A stretch of DNA of 23,223 nucleotides from Chloroflexota bacterium (GTDB lineage Bacteria; Chloroflexota; Anaerolineae; UBA4142). Both the position numbers and the translations under genes were made by a program. The stretch spans positions 2,310 to 25,532 of the forward strand of contig JAMCRS010000396.1 of assembly GCA_023380675.1 (NCBI GenBank), read 5' to 3'. The notes below the pieces were generated by a model. It did not search any database. It was given only the letters and a program-made list of their open reading frames with translations, and had not been told where the DNA came from. How positions within the stretch are numbered: the first letter of the stretch is position 1; every line of letters begins with the position of its first letter. This document shows positions 15,253 through 23,223 of this stretch, piece after piece.

Positions 15253-16313
15253 TTAGGTTCTCACGGCCGGCAGCGTCACCGTGAACCGTGTCCCCTCCCC
15301 CGGCGCGGTCGCAGCGCTGATCCGCCCGCCGAATCGCATCACCAGGTCACGCGTGATCGCCAGTCCCAGACCGGTTCCCTGTTTGTGCTGCGCCCTCGCG
15401 TTCGGCGCTCGATAAAACTCTTCAAACAGGTGTGGAAGCGCTTGCGCCGGGATCCCGATCCCTGTGTCGGCCACGTCGAGTTCCGCCTCGCCGTCCGTTC
15501 GCCTCAAACGCAGCGAAACGCTGCCGCCAGGCAGCGTGCACTTGATCGCGTTCGAGACGAGATTGGTCAGGATGCGATCGAGCCCCTCGCGCGTCGCCGA
15601 GACGACTGCCTCGCGCGCGCCGCACTCGCAGTTGAACGACAGCTTGAGGTTCTTTTCGTTGGCTGGCGCGCTCATCCGCTTGAGCACTTCTTCGACCGTA
15701 GGGGATTCTGATCGAGGACCAGGTCGCCCTTTTTGACGTACGCCTCGCTCAGACCGAAGACGGCTTGAACGTTCAAGCGGTGGCCGGACTCGTCGAGCAG
15801 GCGAATCGAACAACCGCGCACGCCCATCGCTCTTGCAGTGGACTCTGCCATGCGACCGAGCACAGACGCAAGGTCGAGCGTGGAATTGATGTTCTGCGCG
15901 CTCTCGTTCAGCGTCTGCAGCCGGTCGTTAGCGCGTTCAAGCCGGAGGCTCAGCTCCTGACGGAGCCGCTTTTCGCGCGCCTGGGTCTCGATCGCCCAAA
16001 CCACGAATCCTCCGACGAGGGTGACGGCCGCCGTCTCAACCAACGCATCCGTCGGATAGGGCGAGATGAGGACGACGCGCGGCGCCATCGCGATCGCGGC
16101 CGCAGCCAATGCGCAGAGTCCACCATCCTGCCCAAAGGCAAAGGTCGCAAGCGCCACCGGCAGCAGGAATAGAATGCGCTCCGCCGCATGCCGCTCAAGC
16201 GGGTAGGAAGCAAGCGGCCGCGGGCGCACTTGCGGAGAAGCCTAGTGCAGGAGGGATAGCGCGGCCAGCACGACTGCCACGACCCAAAAGCTGCGGCGCT
16301 TGAGAATCTGCAT
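15253..16313 (-). pseudogene. Sensor histidine kinase pseudogene (amber codon plus internal deletion)
   Basis: This is the remnant of a membrane sensor kinase. ATG 16313 opens MQILKRRSFWVVAVVLAALS, a transmembrane segment, and is stopped by TAG at 16244-16242 (codon 24). The same frame continues without break into further hydrophobic segments (ILFLLPVALATFAFGQ), a coiled coil (about 15,900-15,990) and the first part of a GAF domain ending near KKGDLVLDQNPL. At about 15,700-15,716 the frame shifts directly into the linker and ATPase domain of a kinase: N box LTNLVSNAIKCTLPGG, G1 DTGIGIP, F box LFEEFYR and G2 GTGLGLAI. Most of GAF and the whole HisKA domain, some 200 residues, are missing. Both lesions would inactivate it. 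No response regulator is adjacent. Confidence 0.82.
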
Positions 16314-16597
16314 CACGTGAATCCACTCTGATTCGGGCGCGCCCCGCGCTAGACGATGGCCGCCGGCGGTGCGCCGTAACCATCACGGTAACGCATTTGT
16401 CGGCCGCCGTTCGGCCCTGGTCGCTCGGCGCTCCTCGCGGCAGCGCGTCGAATCACGCGGGACCGCTTCGTTTGAGAAGAGTCCAACCGGCCAAGTGCGT
16501 GCCCACGCGACCCGCAGGGAGAGGTCTAGTCCACCGCAGGGCGACGGGAGTCCCGGCGAGAATCGCACGCCGTCCCTCTCGAAGGCGCCGGCCCGCA
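16314..16597. other. 284-bp gap with no supported feature
   Basis: This stretch lies between the cyclic-nucleotide-binding gene and the kinase pseudogene. It is GC-rich. I see no convincing open frame, terminator or promoter in it. Confidence 0.5.
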
Positions 16598-17053
16598 TCA
16601 CGCTCGCGCGACGGCGAGCTGCAGCCGGGTATAATGCAGCCGCTCCATCGCGACCCGCGCGACCTTCTTCATCAACGCAAACCCCATCGTCGCGTCCTCT
16701 TCGCTGATCGCCCGGAGCTGGGCCGCGTTGATCTTGAGCACGCGGCTCGGCGCGGCGACCCGCGCGGTGGCCGTAAGGGTGTATGGTTCGATCAGGGCGG
16801 AGACTCCGAACGGCTCTCCGGGACTGATCTCACAGATCAGCTGCTGATCGTGTGGATCGGCGCTCGCCGTATAGTACAGATCGACCGCGCCCTCCAACAG
16901 AAAATGGAGCGCGTCGACCGGTTGACCCTCCTCGAACAACGTCGTTCCGCGGTCATATGTGAATTCATTAGCCACGCGCGCGATCTCCTTCTGCTGCTCG
17001 TCGTTGAGGCAGGCAAAGTATGGATAGCGCCCCAGGATCTCTTGCGAAATCAT
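16598..17053 (-). CDS. Stand-alone cyclic-nucleotide-binding (cNMP) domain protein
   Basis: This 151-residue protein consists of one Crp/Fnr-type cNMP-binding beta-barrel (about 10-125: YPYFACLNDEQ, TTLFEEGQPVDALHFLLEG, ISPGEPFGVSAL) and a short C-terminal helix. There is no helix-turn-helix, so it is not a DNA-binding regulator by itself. In the phosphate-binding cassette the Arg that normally contacts cyclic phosphate is not apparent (the segment reads PYTLTATARV), so the ligand may differ. The ATG at 17053 has an AGGAGGG site 4-10 bp upstream and overlaps the stop of the hydrogenase fragment in an ATGA arrangement. Such domains accompany some hydrogenase operons. That supports it being a leftover from a former hydrogenase operon, as an inference. 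Confidence 0.82.
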   Translation of the reverse strand: MISQEILGRYPYFACLNDEQQKEIARVANEFTYDRGTTLFEEGQPVDALHFLLEGAVDLYYTASADPHDQQLICEISPGEPFGVSALIEPYTLTATARVAAPSRVLKINAAQLRAISEEDATMGFALMKKVARVAMERLHYTRLQLAVARA

Positions 17054-17208
17054 TTTCCCTCCTCAGCGTGTTGTTTCAGCACATCCACCTCCTTGATCGA
17101 CATGCTGATTGGCGCGTCGTCGTTCGTCGTGCCGACGATCAGGTTCACTTTCGTGACGACGCCGCGCTCGTCGGTCCAATCGTGATGGGTGAATGTGCCG
17201 CGTGGCGC
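17050..17208 (-). pseudogene. Fragment of a [NiFe]-hydrogenase large (alpha) subunit
   Basis: In the frame shifted relative to fdhE, 52 codons read APRGTFTHHDW, then VVTKVNLIVGTTNDDAPISM, then the end SIKEVDVLKQHAEEGK. APRG-T-x-HH and NLIVGTTN are typical of the HoxH/MvhA-type hydrogenase alpha subunit shortly before its C-terminus. The catalytic domain upstream and the DPCxxCxxH nickel motif downstream are both missing, so at least one end, perhaps both, is a deletion joint. It has no start codon of its own and overlaps the last 64 bp of fdhE. Its TGA overlaps the ATG of the cNMP-domain gene, suggesting the original order was hydrogenase subunit followed by cNMP protein. Confidence 0.68.
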
Positions 17209-18032
17209 GCAGTATATCCCGCTCGCTGTGCCACGAGGTCCATCGCTGACGTCAGGATGCGCTCGACCGGCAGCACTCGCTCGTCTGCAACCTGGCGTAG
17301 GTCAATGGTCTTCAAATAGCGCGTGCACTGCGCGCACCAGCAGAGCCGGTACACCTGGTCGTCCGTGGCGGAGTACTTTTGCTTGTCGGCGTCATCGTGA
17401 CCGCAGAAAGGGCAGCCGACGCGCCAGAAGGGCCATTCGGCGTCACAGCGCGAGCACAAGAGGCGGCGCGCGCCAGTTTCCTTTTCGAGCGCGGCGAAAT
17501 CCGGTTCGCTGCCGCAGACCGGACAGCTTGGACGATACCAAACGATTTCGTCGACGAAGGGGCATAATGCCTTCGCGTATTCTCGCAGAAAGGGATGCAG
17601 CGCGTTGTTGAGCACCAAGGCGACGAGCGGGTTCTCCGGCCCGGACTCCTCGCCTCTACGAAAACCCTCGTCGCGGAGAGTTGTCCACGCGACATGCAAT
17701 ATCGATGTGGACTCGTCATCAAGCCAAGCGCGGATGGCATCCAACTCGGCCGCAAACTCAGGACGATGCTGCGCGGTGATCGTGCAGATTTCATCGGCAA
17801 GATGTAAGAGCGCCGCGGGGTCCGCGCGAAATGTCTCCGGCGCGAGAATCGGCAGACCCTGCGCCAGGCGCGCGGGAGCGTCTCGCGCGAGCGAGGACGT
17901 CTCGCACTGACTTGCCTCAGCGCGCGCCTGCGCGGAGAATAGATCGACGTAGAGCGATAGCGTCTCTGCCAGTTCGGGTTTGCCGGCAGCCCGATTCTTC
18001 AACTCCGCCACGAGTCTGGCGTAACCGATCAT
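17145..18032 (-). CDS. fdhE: Formate dehydrogenase accessory protein FdhE (3' end replaced)
   Basis: FdhE is a cytoplasmic rubredoxin-like protein needed to mature respiratory formate dehydrogenases. The 295 residues have a helical N-terminal half and paired cysteines at 170/173 (CPVC), 193/196 (CSRC), 207/210 (CPFC) and 233/236 (CAQC), as expected. ATG 18032 is chosen because TGAGG lies 6 bp upstream; a GTG at 18044 is less well placed. Normal FdhE sequence runs to AGY (271-273). The last 22 residues come from an out-of-frame hydrogenase large-subunit fragment, so the native tail has been lost or replaced. The core is intact and the protein may still work. It follows the membrane subunit gene by 63 bp. 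Confidence 0.88.
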   Translation of the reverse strand: MIGYARLVAELKNRAAGKPELAETLSLYVDLFSAQARAEASQCETSSLARDAPARLAQGLPILAPETFRADPAALLHLADEICTITAQHRPEFAAELDAIRAWLDDESTSILHVAWTTLRDEGFRRGEESGPENPLVALVLNNALHPFLREYAKALCPFVDEIVWYRPSCPVCGSEPDFAALEKETGARRLLCSRCDAEWPFWRVGCPFCGHDDADKQKYSATDDQVYRLCWCAQCTRYLKTIDLRQVADERVLPVERILTSAMDLVAQRAGYTARHAAHSPITIGPTSAASSRK

Positions 18033-18095
18033 GCTCAGCCTCACGTGCCCGTGGTCAGTCGTTTAGCAATGTCACAGGGACTATTCTGTCTCTTC

Positions 18096-19238
18096 CTATT
18101 CGGATGCCGGACGCGCCGCGTGACCCGATGGGAAGAGCGGCAAAAAGCGCGCGGCGAGACCGTACGCCGCAACGCCCGCGGAGACGATTCCAACCGTGCC
18201 GGCGAGTTCCATCCAGTGTGGCAGATACCACGAGCCTTCCGGGCGGGGCCACCCGATCAGACTCACGTCGAAGCGATCGAGCGCCACGCCGAAGAGGATG
18301 ACGAGCAGCGCCGCGCCGAGCAGGCGCGTGCCGCTGCGCCGCACCGAAGGCATCGAGAACAGGACGATGGGCACGATCACACCCAGGATCATCTCCAGCC
18401 AGAACAGCACACTCATCGAACCCTGAAACGCGCTAGCCCACTCGCCCGTCGCGGTCAGATCGTACGCTCTGACGAGCAGATACGTGCCCAGCGCGAACGG
18501 GATCACTTTGCCGATTTCGCCAAGCAGTTCCACTTCCAAGCCGCGATGGAAGACACGCGAACTGATGGACGATTCGAGAATGACCATCGCGGGGCCGACG
18601 GCGACCGCCGTCAGGAAAAAGTAGAGCGGCAGGAACGGGGAGAACCACAACGGCTGGACTTTGCTTGGCATCGCCAGAAACATAGAACCAAGCGACGATT
18701 GGTGCAGCGTCGATAGCAACGTTCCAAGAATCACGAACACGATCGTGAGGCGGTGGATGATCGCGAGCGGGATCCGCCAACCCAGCCGCTCGAACAGCAT
18801 TGGGCTGAACTCGAACGCGAGGACGGCGGTGTATAGCATCACGCACCAGCCGATCTCGAACAGCGGCGATTCGGGATTCCAGTAGAAGACCAAATTAAAG
18901 ATGCGCTCGGGGCGCCCCAAGTCGACGAGCAGCGCGAAGATCACCATGAGGTAGCCGAGAAAGCCAGTGAGAATCGCCGGACGCAGAATTGGGCGGAAGC
19001 GCTCCAGGCCGAAGATGTACACCGTCGACGCCGTGACGAACGCGCCCGCCGCGAGCGCGACGCCGCAAAGCAGATCGAAGCTGATCCACAGTCCCCACGG
19101 GTACGCGTCGCTGAGATTGCTGACCGCGCCCAAGCCGAACGCGTAGCGAATCAGCGCGACGACGATCCCCAGTGCGATGAGTACGCCCAAGACGACAACT
19201 CCAAGAGATGGACGATGACGCGCGATGTTTGCGTTCAT
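18096..19238 (-). CDS. NrfD/HybB-type membrane subunit of formate dehydrogenase
   Basis: This is the integral membrane quinone-reactive subunit of the NrfD/PsrC/HybB family, which would pass electrons from the iron-sulfur subunit to menaquinone. The 380 residues are almost wholly hydrophobic, with about 9-10 predicted membrane segments. Family-like stretches include LSDAYPWGLWISFDLLCGVAL, cut here to its core PWGLWISFDLLCG, and LVDLGRPERIFNL. The ATG at 19238 overlaps the stop of the iron-sulfur subunit gene (ATGA), a mark of tight coupling. This membrane partner replaces the di-haem cytochrome b (FdnI) of the E. coli enzyme; I see no FdnI-like subunit here. Confidence 0.88.
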   Translation of the reverse strand: MNANIARHRPSLGVVVLGVLIALGIVVALIRYAFGLGAVSNLSDAYPWGLWISFDLLCGVALAAGAFVTASTVYIFGLERFRPILRPAILTGFLGYLMVIFALLVDLGRPERIFNLVFYWNPESPLFEIGWCVMLYTAVLAFEFSPMLFERLGWRIPLAIIHRLTIVFVILGTLLSTLHQSSLGSMFLAMPSKVQPLWFSPFLPLYFFLTAVAVGPAMVILESSISSRVFHRGLEVELLGEIGKVIPFALGTYLLVRAYDLTATGEWASAFQGSMSVLFWLEMILGVIVPIVLFSMPSVRRSGTRLLGAALLVILFGVALDRFDVSLIGWPRPEGSWYLPHWMELAGTVGIVSAGVAAYGLAARFLPLFPSGHAARPASE

Positions 19239-20047
19239 GGTGTCGTGTCCTTTTCGGGTTCGGCTGCCGCATGTTCCTTGCCCCGATTGCGGAATCGGAA
19301 CAGCAGAGCCAAGCCGGTCAGCGCCGTACACCACACCGCCGCGAACGGAAGCGTGTACCCCATCACCTGCTCGCTGAGAAGTGGAGCCGGCGCGGAGCCG
19401 AGGCGCGGCAAGCCCAATTGGTCGAAAGAAACACTTGACAGGTAGAGAATCGAAGTGCCGCCGGCTTCCGTTTCCCCGTATATGCGATTTACGTACCGCT
19501 CCGGGTTTTGCCGAATCCGCGCCTTGCCCGTCGCAAGCAATTGATCGCGTTCGCCGAACGTAATGGCTTTGGACGGACACGTTTTGGCGCAGGCGGGCGT
19601 CAGTCCATTGCTTACGCGGTCAATGCAAAAGTTGCACTTGCGCACCAGCGGCTGTTCGATCAATCCCTTGCCCCAATCGAACGTCGGAATGCCGAACGGA
19701 CACGCCGACATGCAATAGCGACAGCCGATGCACTTCCAATCAGCGTAGACGACGGGACCTTCCGGCAGCTTGTGGAGCGCTCCGACCGGACACACCGACG
19801 CGCACGCGGGGTGCTCACAGTGCATGCACGCGTGTTTCAGAAAGTAGAAACCGACCTTGCCCGCCGATTCGATCTCTTTGAACTCGATGAGACTCCACGT
19901 CTTTGCCGACAGCGCGGGCGGATTCGTGTACGTGCCGCGATTGTGCGTGACCTCCGCCGGCAAATCATTCCACTGTTTGCAGGCGACCTGGCACGCGCGG
20001 CAGCCGGTGCAGCGGGTTTCGTCAATCAGCATTGCGTATTTGGACAT
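19235..20047 (-). CDS. Four-cluster ferredoxin-type iron-sulfur subunit of formate dehydrogenase (FdnH-like)
   Basis: This subunit carries electrons from the molybdopterin subunit to the membrane protein. The 270 residues contain 16 cysteines in four [4Fe-4S] sets: 13/16/19/23 (CTGCRACQVAC), 74/77/82/86 (CMHCEHPACASVC), 106/109/112/116 (CIGCRYCMSAC), and 138/141/153/157 (CNFC, then CAKTC). A C-terminal hydrophobic helix (about 236-260, GYTLPFAAVWCTALTGLALL) should anchor it, as in FdnH. The frame is open to 20083, but ATG 20047, with GAGAGG upstream, begins the conserved SKYAMLIDETRCTGC. It lies 71 bp after the alpha-subunit stop and overlaps the next gene. Confidence 0.92.
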   Translation of the reverse strand: MSKYAMLIDETRCTGCRACQVACKQWNDLPAEVTHNRGTYTNPPALSAKTWSLIEFKEIESAGKVGFYFLKHACMHCEHPACASVCPVGALHKLPEGPVVYADWKCIGCRYCMSACPFGIPTFDWGKGLIEQPLVRKCNFCIDRVSNGLTPACAKTCPSKAITFGERDQLLATGKARIRQNPERYVNRIYGETEAGGTSILYLSSVSFDQLGLPRLGSAPAPLLSEQVMGYTLPFAAVWCTALTGLALLFRFRNRGKEHAAAEPEKDTTP

Positions 20048-20118
20048 AGTCGACCTCTCGGGCAAATGCGCCAAACCTGCCAAAAACCCTCTGTGTATGG
20101 CTCGTCTGGCTCATTTGA

Positions 20119-23100
20119 CTACGCTTTCTTCACATCAACCAGAAACGCCTTGTATTCCGGAATCATCGTATTGCCATCACCCACATGCGGCGTCAGATCG
20201 TTGACCACATCGCCGGTGGCGATGCCCTGCCAGCCCCAGTGCCAGGGGATGCGGACGATGTGCACCGGCTTGCCGTCCACGGCGAGCGCCCTCATTCGCG
20301 CGCTGACCATCGCGACCACTTCTATCTCTCCGCGGGCAGAGCGCAATTTCACCTTGTCGCCATTGGCGATGCCGCGCGCGGCGGCAAGATCAGGACCGAT
20401 CAACACGAACAGGTCCGGCTGTAATTCGGCGAGCCACGGCAGAGAGCGTGACATCGCACCGGCTTGCCAGTGCTCACCCAGCCGGAATGTCGTGCAGACG
20501 ATGGGAAATTGATCGAACGCGCCAACTCGGTCGCCGATGGTCTCGTCCTTATTGGTCGTCCAAACTTTCACCACCGGGTTGCACTGGCAACTCGACAGGG
20601 CATTCTGCACCGGCGATTCGATCGGTTCGTAGTGTTCCGGCAACGGACCTTCAGCAAGTCCGCTCGGCGCGAAAAGCCAGCCCTTGCCGTCGGCTTTCAT
20701 AATGAATGGATCGGTGCCCGATTGGGTTGCCAGTCCGAGGCCGGCCGGATCGGCTTTGGCATCCGGCGCTTTGGTCGCCGCGAAATCAGGCACGTCGTAG
20801 CCAATCCATGTTTTCTTCTCGGCATCCCACCAGATCAACTTTTTGTTTTCCGACCAGGGCGTGCCATCCGGTTTTGCCGACGCGCGGTTGTAGAGGATGT
20901 GCCGGTTGGCAGGCCACGTAAAGCCCCAGTACGGATACAAACCCAAGTTGCCCGGGTCTTTTTGCCCGCGTCGGCGCGCGGCGGGACGCCAGATGCCGCG
21001 CCCGTCGTCGGCGGGCGCAAAGTAGCCGGCGAAAATCCAGTTGCCGCACGCAATCGCATCGTAGTTCGCGGCGGAGGCGATGGTCGCGAACGCGGGCAGC
21101 AGCGCGCCCTTGTCCAAAATCACCCTGCCGGTCGCATCCTTCACCGCATCGAGCGCGTAGCCGTTGATCTCGCGCACGACCAGTTCGACATCCGGTTCAA
21201 AGTCTTCGCCGTAGAACCAATTCAAGTCGAGAATCGGGCGATCTTTCTGATCCGTCGATCCCTGATAAACCGCCTTGAGCGCTTTCGTGAGCCGGTCGAG
21301 GATCCAGATGTCGCTTCTTGCTTCGCCCGGTCCATTCGCGACTTTGTAGCGCCACTGAATGCGGCGACCGCTCGTGACGATGGTGCCGGACTTTTCCATC
21401 GCGTCCACCGCGGGCAGGAGAAAGACTTCGGTATGGATTGTCTTCGCGTCCACGCCCGGCGCTTTCCAGAAACTCGCCGTCTCCGTTTCAAACAAATCCA
21501 TCACGACGAGCCAATCGAGATTGTTCAGCGCCTGGCGTTCCATCCGCGCGTTGGGACCGGAGACCGCCGGGTTCTGTCCCATGCAGAGCAGCCCCTTGAG
21601 CTTGCCGGCGCTCATCGCCTCGAACAGGGAAATCCACGAATAGTTGCCGCTCGTCTTGGGTAGATAATCGTACGCGTAGTTGTTATCCGCTTTCGCCGCG
21701 TCCCCGTACCATGCTTTCAATAGATTCACGATAAAGCGGGGACCGTTGATCCAGTAACTCGTCGAGTCGAATTTCGCGGCGTAGGTCTGGAGATCGATGT
21801 GCTTGTCCGTCGGCGCGCCGAGATAGCCTGGCAAATCCCCGAAGAGGAGCGCCATATCGGTCGAGCCTTGCACGTTCGATTCGCCGCGCAACGCGTTCAC
21901 GCCGCCGCCGATCACGCCGATGTTGCCGAGCAGCAGTTGCAGCATCGCCATTGAGCGAACGTTCTGCGTGCCGACCGTGTGCTGAGTCTGTCCCATCGCG
22001 TACAGGATGGTGCCCGCTTTGTCCGGCGCGCCGGTCGCGCAGAAGGATCTTGCGGTGTCGAGGAACTTGTCCTTCGGCGTGCCGCACACGCGCTCGACCA
22101 TCTCCGGCGTGTAACGCGCGTAGTGCTGCTTGAGAATCGAAAAGACCGTGTTGGGTTCGTCGAGCGACGCGGCTTGCTTGGGGACGCTCACTTGCTTCGT
22201 CGTTTCGTTGCCCGCCGCGTCCTTGACCTTGGCGCTGATCTTGTCCGTTTGGTATTGCCACGTCGTGGTGGCGTAGGCCTTGGTGTCTGCGTTGTAGCCG
22301 GAGAAAAGCCCGTCGAGATCGGCGGCATCCCTGTAATTCGGATTGATCAGCGTCAGCGCATTGGTGTACGCCTTGACGTACTCGGCATTGTAGAGTCTGT
22401 TTTGCAGCGCGTAATTCATCAGTCCGCCGAGGAAGACGATATCCGTACCGGGACGGATCGGCGCGTAGACATCGGCAACCGCCGCGCTGCGCGTGTACGC
22501 CGGATCGACGACGATGAGTTTCGCGCCCTGCTCGCGCGCGTTGGTAATCCACGTAAAGGAAGCGGGGTGATTGCTGGCGGGGTTGGCGCCGATAATGAAG
22601 ATGACGTCGCTGTTCTTGAGATCGACCCAATCGTTCGTCATCGCGCCGCGACCAAATGTGGGGCCGAGACCGGCCACCGTTGCGGAGTGTCAGATCCGCG
22701 CCTGATGTTCGAGGTACACCAGCCCAAGCGAGCGCATCAATTTGGTCGCGAGGTAGCAGTCTTCGTTGTTGTTCGCCGCGCCGCCCAGCCACGCGATGCC
22801 TTCGGCGCGATTGACCGTTACTTCCTTGTCGCCCGCCTTGATCGTGCGGACGAACGTCGCGTCACGCGTTTCTTTCACGCGCTGCGCGATCTCGCCCATC
22901 GCCCAGTCCCACGATTTCTCTTCCCACTGCGTCGAGCCGGGCGCGCGATATTGCACCTTGCCCAAGCGCAACGGGCTGTTGGAAAGCTGCCGCACCGAGA
23001 TGGACTTGGGGTCAAGCGCGCCGCGGTTGATTGGATTCTCCGGGTCGCCTTCGACGTTGACGATGTGTCCCTTTTCGTCGGTGGCGATAATGAGACCACA

Positions 23101-23223
23101 GCCGCAGGAGCAGTACGGGCAGATTGTCGTACCCTCACCGATCTTTTTGTGCAAGGGGAACTGCTCGCCGCTGGCGGCTTGCGCCGCGCTGGGCAACAGC
23201 AGACTGCCGCTGACGAGCGATTG
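20119..23223 (-). CDS. fdnG: Selenocysteine-containing formate dehydrogenase alpha subunit (FDH-N type, 5' partial)
   Basis: This is the catalytic molybdenum/tungsten bis-MGD subunit that oxidises formate (or reduces CO2), probably exported by Tat: the visible N-terminus ends a hydrophobic segment with SLLLPSAAQAA. The frame is open at the window edge; 1034 codons are present. An in-frame TGA at 22692-22690 (codon 178 of the visible part) falls in QARI-Sec-HSATVAGL, exactly where E. coli FdnG has QARV-Sec-HGPTVASL. It must be read as selenocysteine; without recoding the gene would look like two frames (20119-22677 and 22690-23223). GRGAMTNDW, VDLKNSDVI, TQHTVGTQNVRSMAM and the C-terminal PEYKAFLVDVKKA match FdnG. 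The iron-sulfur site has Cys35, Cys38 and Cys42, but the fourth Cys is Asp71 (GALDPKS). Confidence 0.93.
22650..22692 (-). promoter_or_regulatory. SECIS element and UGA selenocysteine codon of fdnG
   Basis: The UGA codon is at 22692-22690. Eighteen bases later comes GGTCT (22671-22667), set in a hairpin GGCC-GGTCTC-GGCC (22675-22662) extended by a lower GTGG/CCAC pairing. A GGUCU loop 18 bases after the UGA agrees with my recollection of the E. coli fdhF SECIS, where SelB binds. This explains the interrupted reading frame as recoding rather than damage. Confidence 0.88.

Noticed and set aside
15120..15260. Three loosely similar GGGTTT-containing stretches that might be a small repeat array
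   Set aside because: Similarity is limited to about 7-10 bases with irregular spacing; no CRISPR-like or tandem structure.
22678..22692. Frame break between two halves of fdnG considered as a pseudogene or frameshift
   Set aside because: The two halves are in the same frame, separated only by a UGA at the known selenocysteine position and followed by a SECIS hairpin.

Overview
The window looks like GC-rich bacterial chromosome from an anaerobic or facultatively anaerobic organism that uses selenocysteine. The evidence is a formate dehydrogenase alpha subunit with an in-frame UGA followed by a recognisable SECIS hairpin. The combination of an NrfD-type formate dehydrogenase, a two-ATPase LIV-type ABC transporter and a large ureide-catabolism operon would suit a Chloroflexota-like or other deep-branching lineage. 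That assignment is a weak inference, because the window holds no rRNA or other marker.

Positions 1-13810 are one long plus-strand array, probably a single catabolic operon that begins upstream of the window. In order it encodes the two ATPases of a branched-chain-type ABC importer (livG partial, livF); a pair of 248-residue amidohydrolase-fold proteins, the second without any metal ligand; an allantoinase (allB); an M20D amidohydrolase; a YgeW/acetylornithine-type carbamoyltransferase; a DAO-family FAD oxidoreductase; (S)-ureidoglycine aminohydrolase (allE); a divergent ketol-acid-reductoisomerase-like dehydrogenase; an aspartate-carbamoyltransferase-like protein; carbamate kinase; and an LctP-family 2-hydroxyacid permease. 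A clear rho-independent terminator closes the array at 13839-13890. AllB, AllE and carbamate kinase together point to allantoin-type ureide breakdown ending in carbamoyl phosphate and ATP. The classical AllC, AllD and FdrA/YlbE/YlbF partners are not in the window. Their places may be taken by unrelated or paralogous proteins, which makes this a candidate variant ureide-fermentation system.

Positions 13953-14744 hold a convergent nitrilase-family amidohydrolase on the minus strand, preceded by a 508-bp gap. Positions 15253-17208 show gene decay. A sensor histidine kinase has an in-frame amber codon at residue 24 and a deletion that removes most of its GAF domain and all of its HisKA domain. 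A 52-codon fragment of a [NiFe]-hydrogenase large subunit is spliced, out of frame, onto the 3' end of fdhE.

Positions 17145-23223 (minus strand) hold a formate dehydrogenase operon: fdnG-type alpha subunit (5' end outside the window), a four-cluster iron-sulfur subunit, an NrfD-type membrane subunit and fdhE, followed by the hydrogenase fragment and a stand-alone cyclic-nucleotide-binding-domain protein. The alpha subunit has Asp in place of the fourth Cys of its [4Fe-4S] site.
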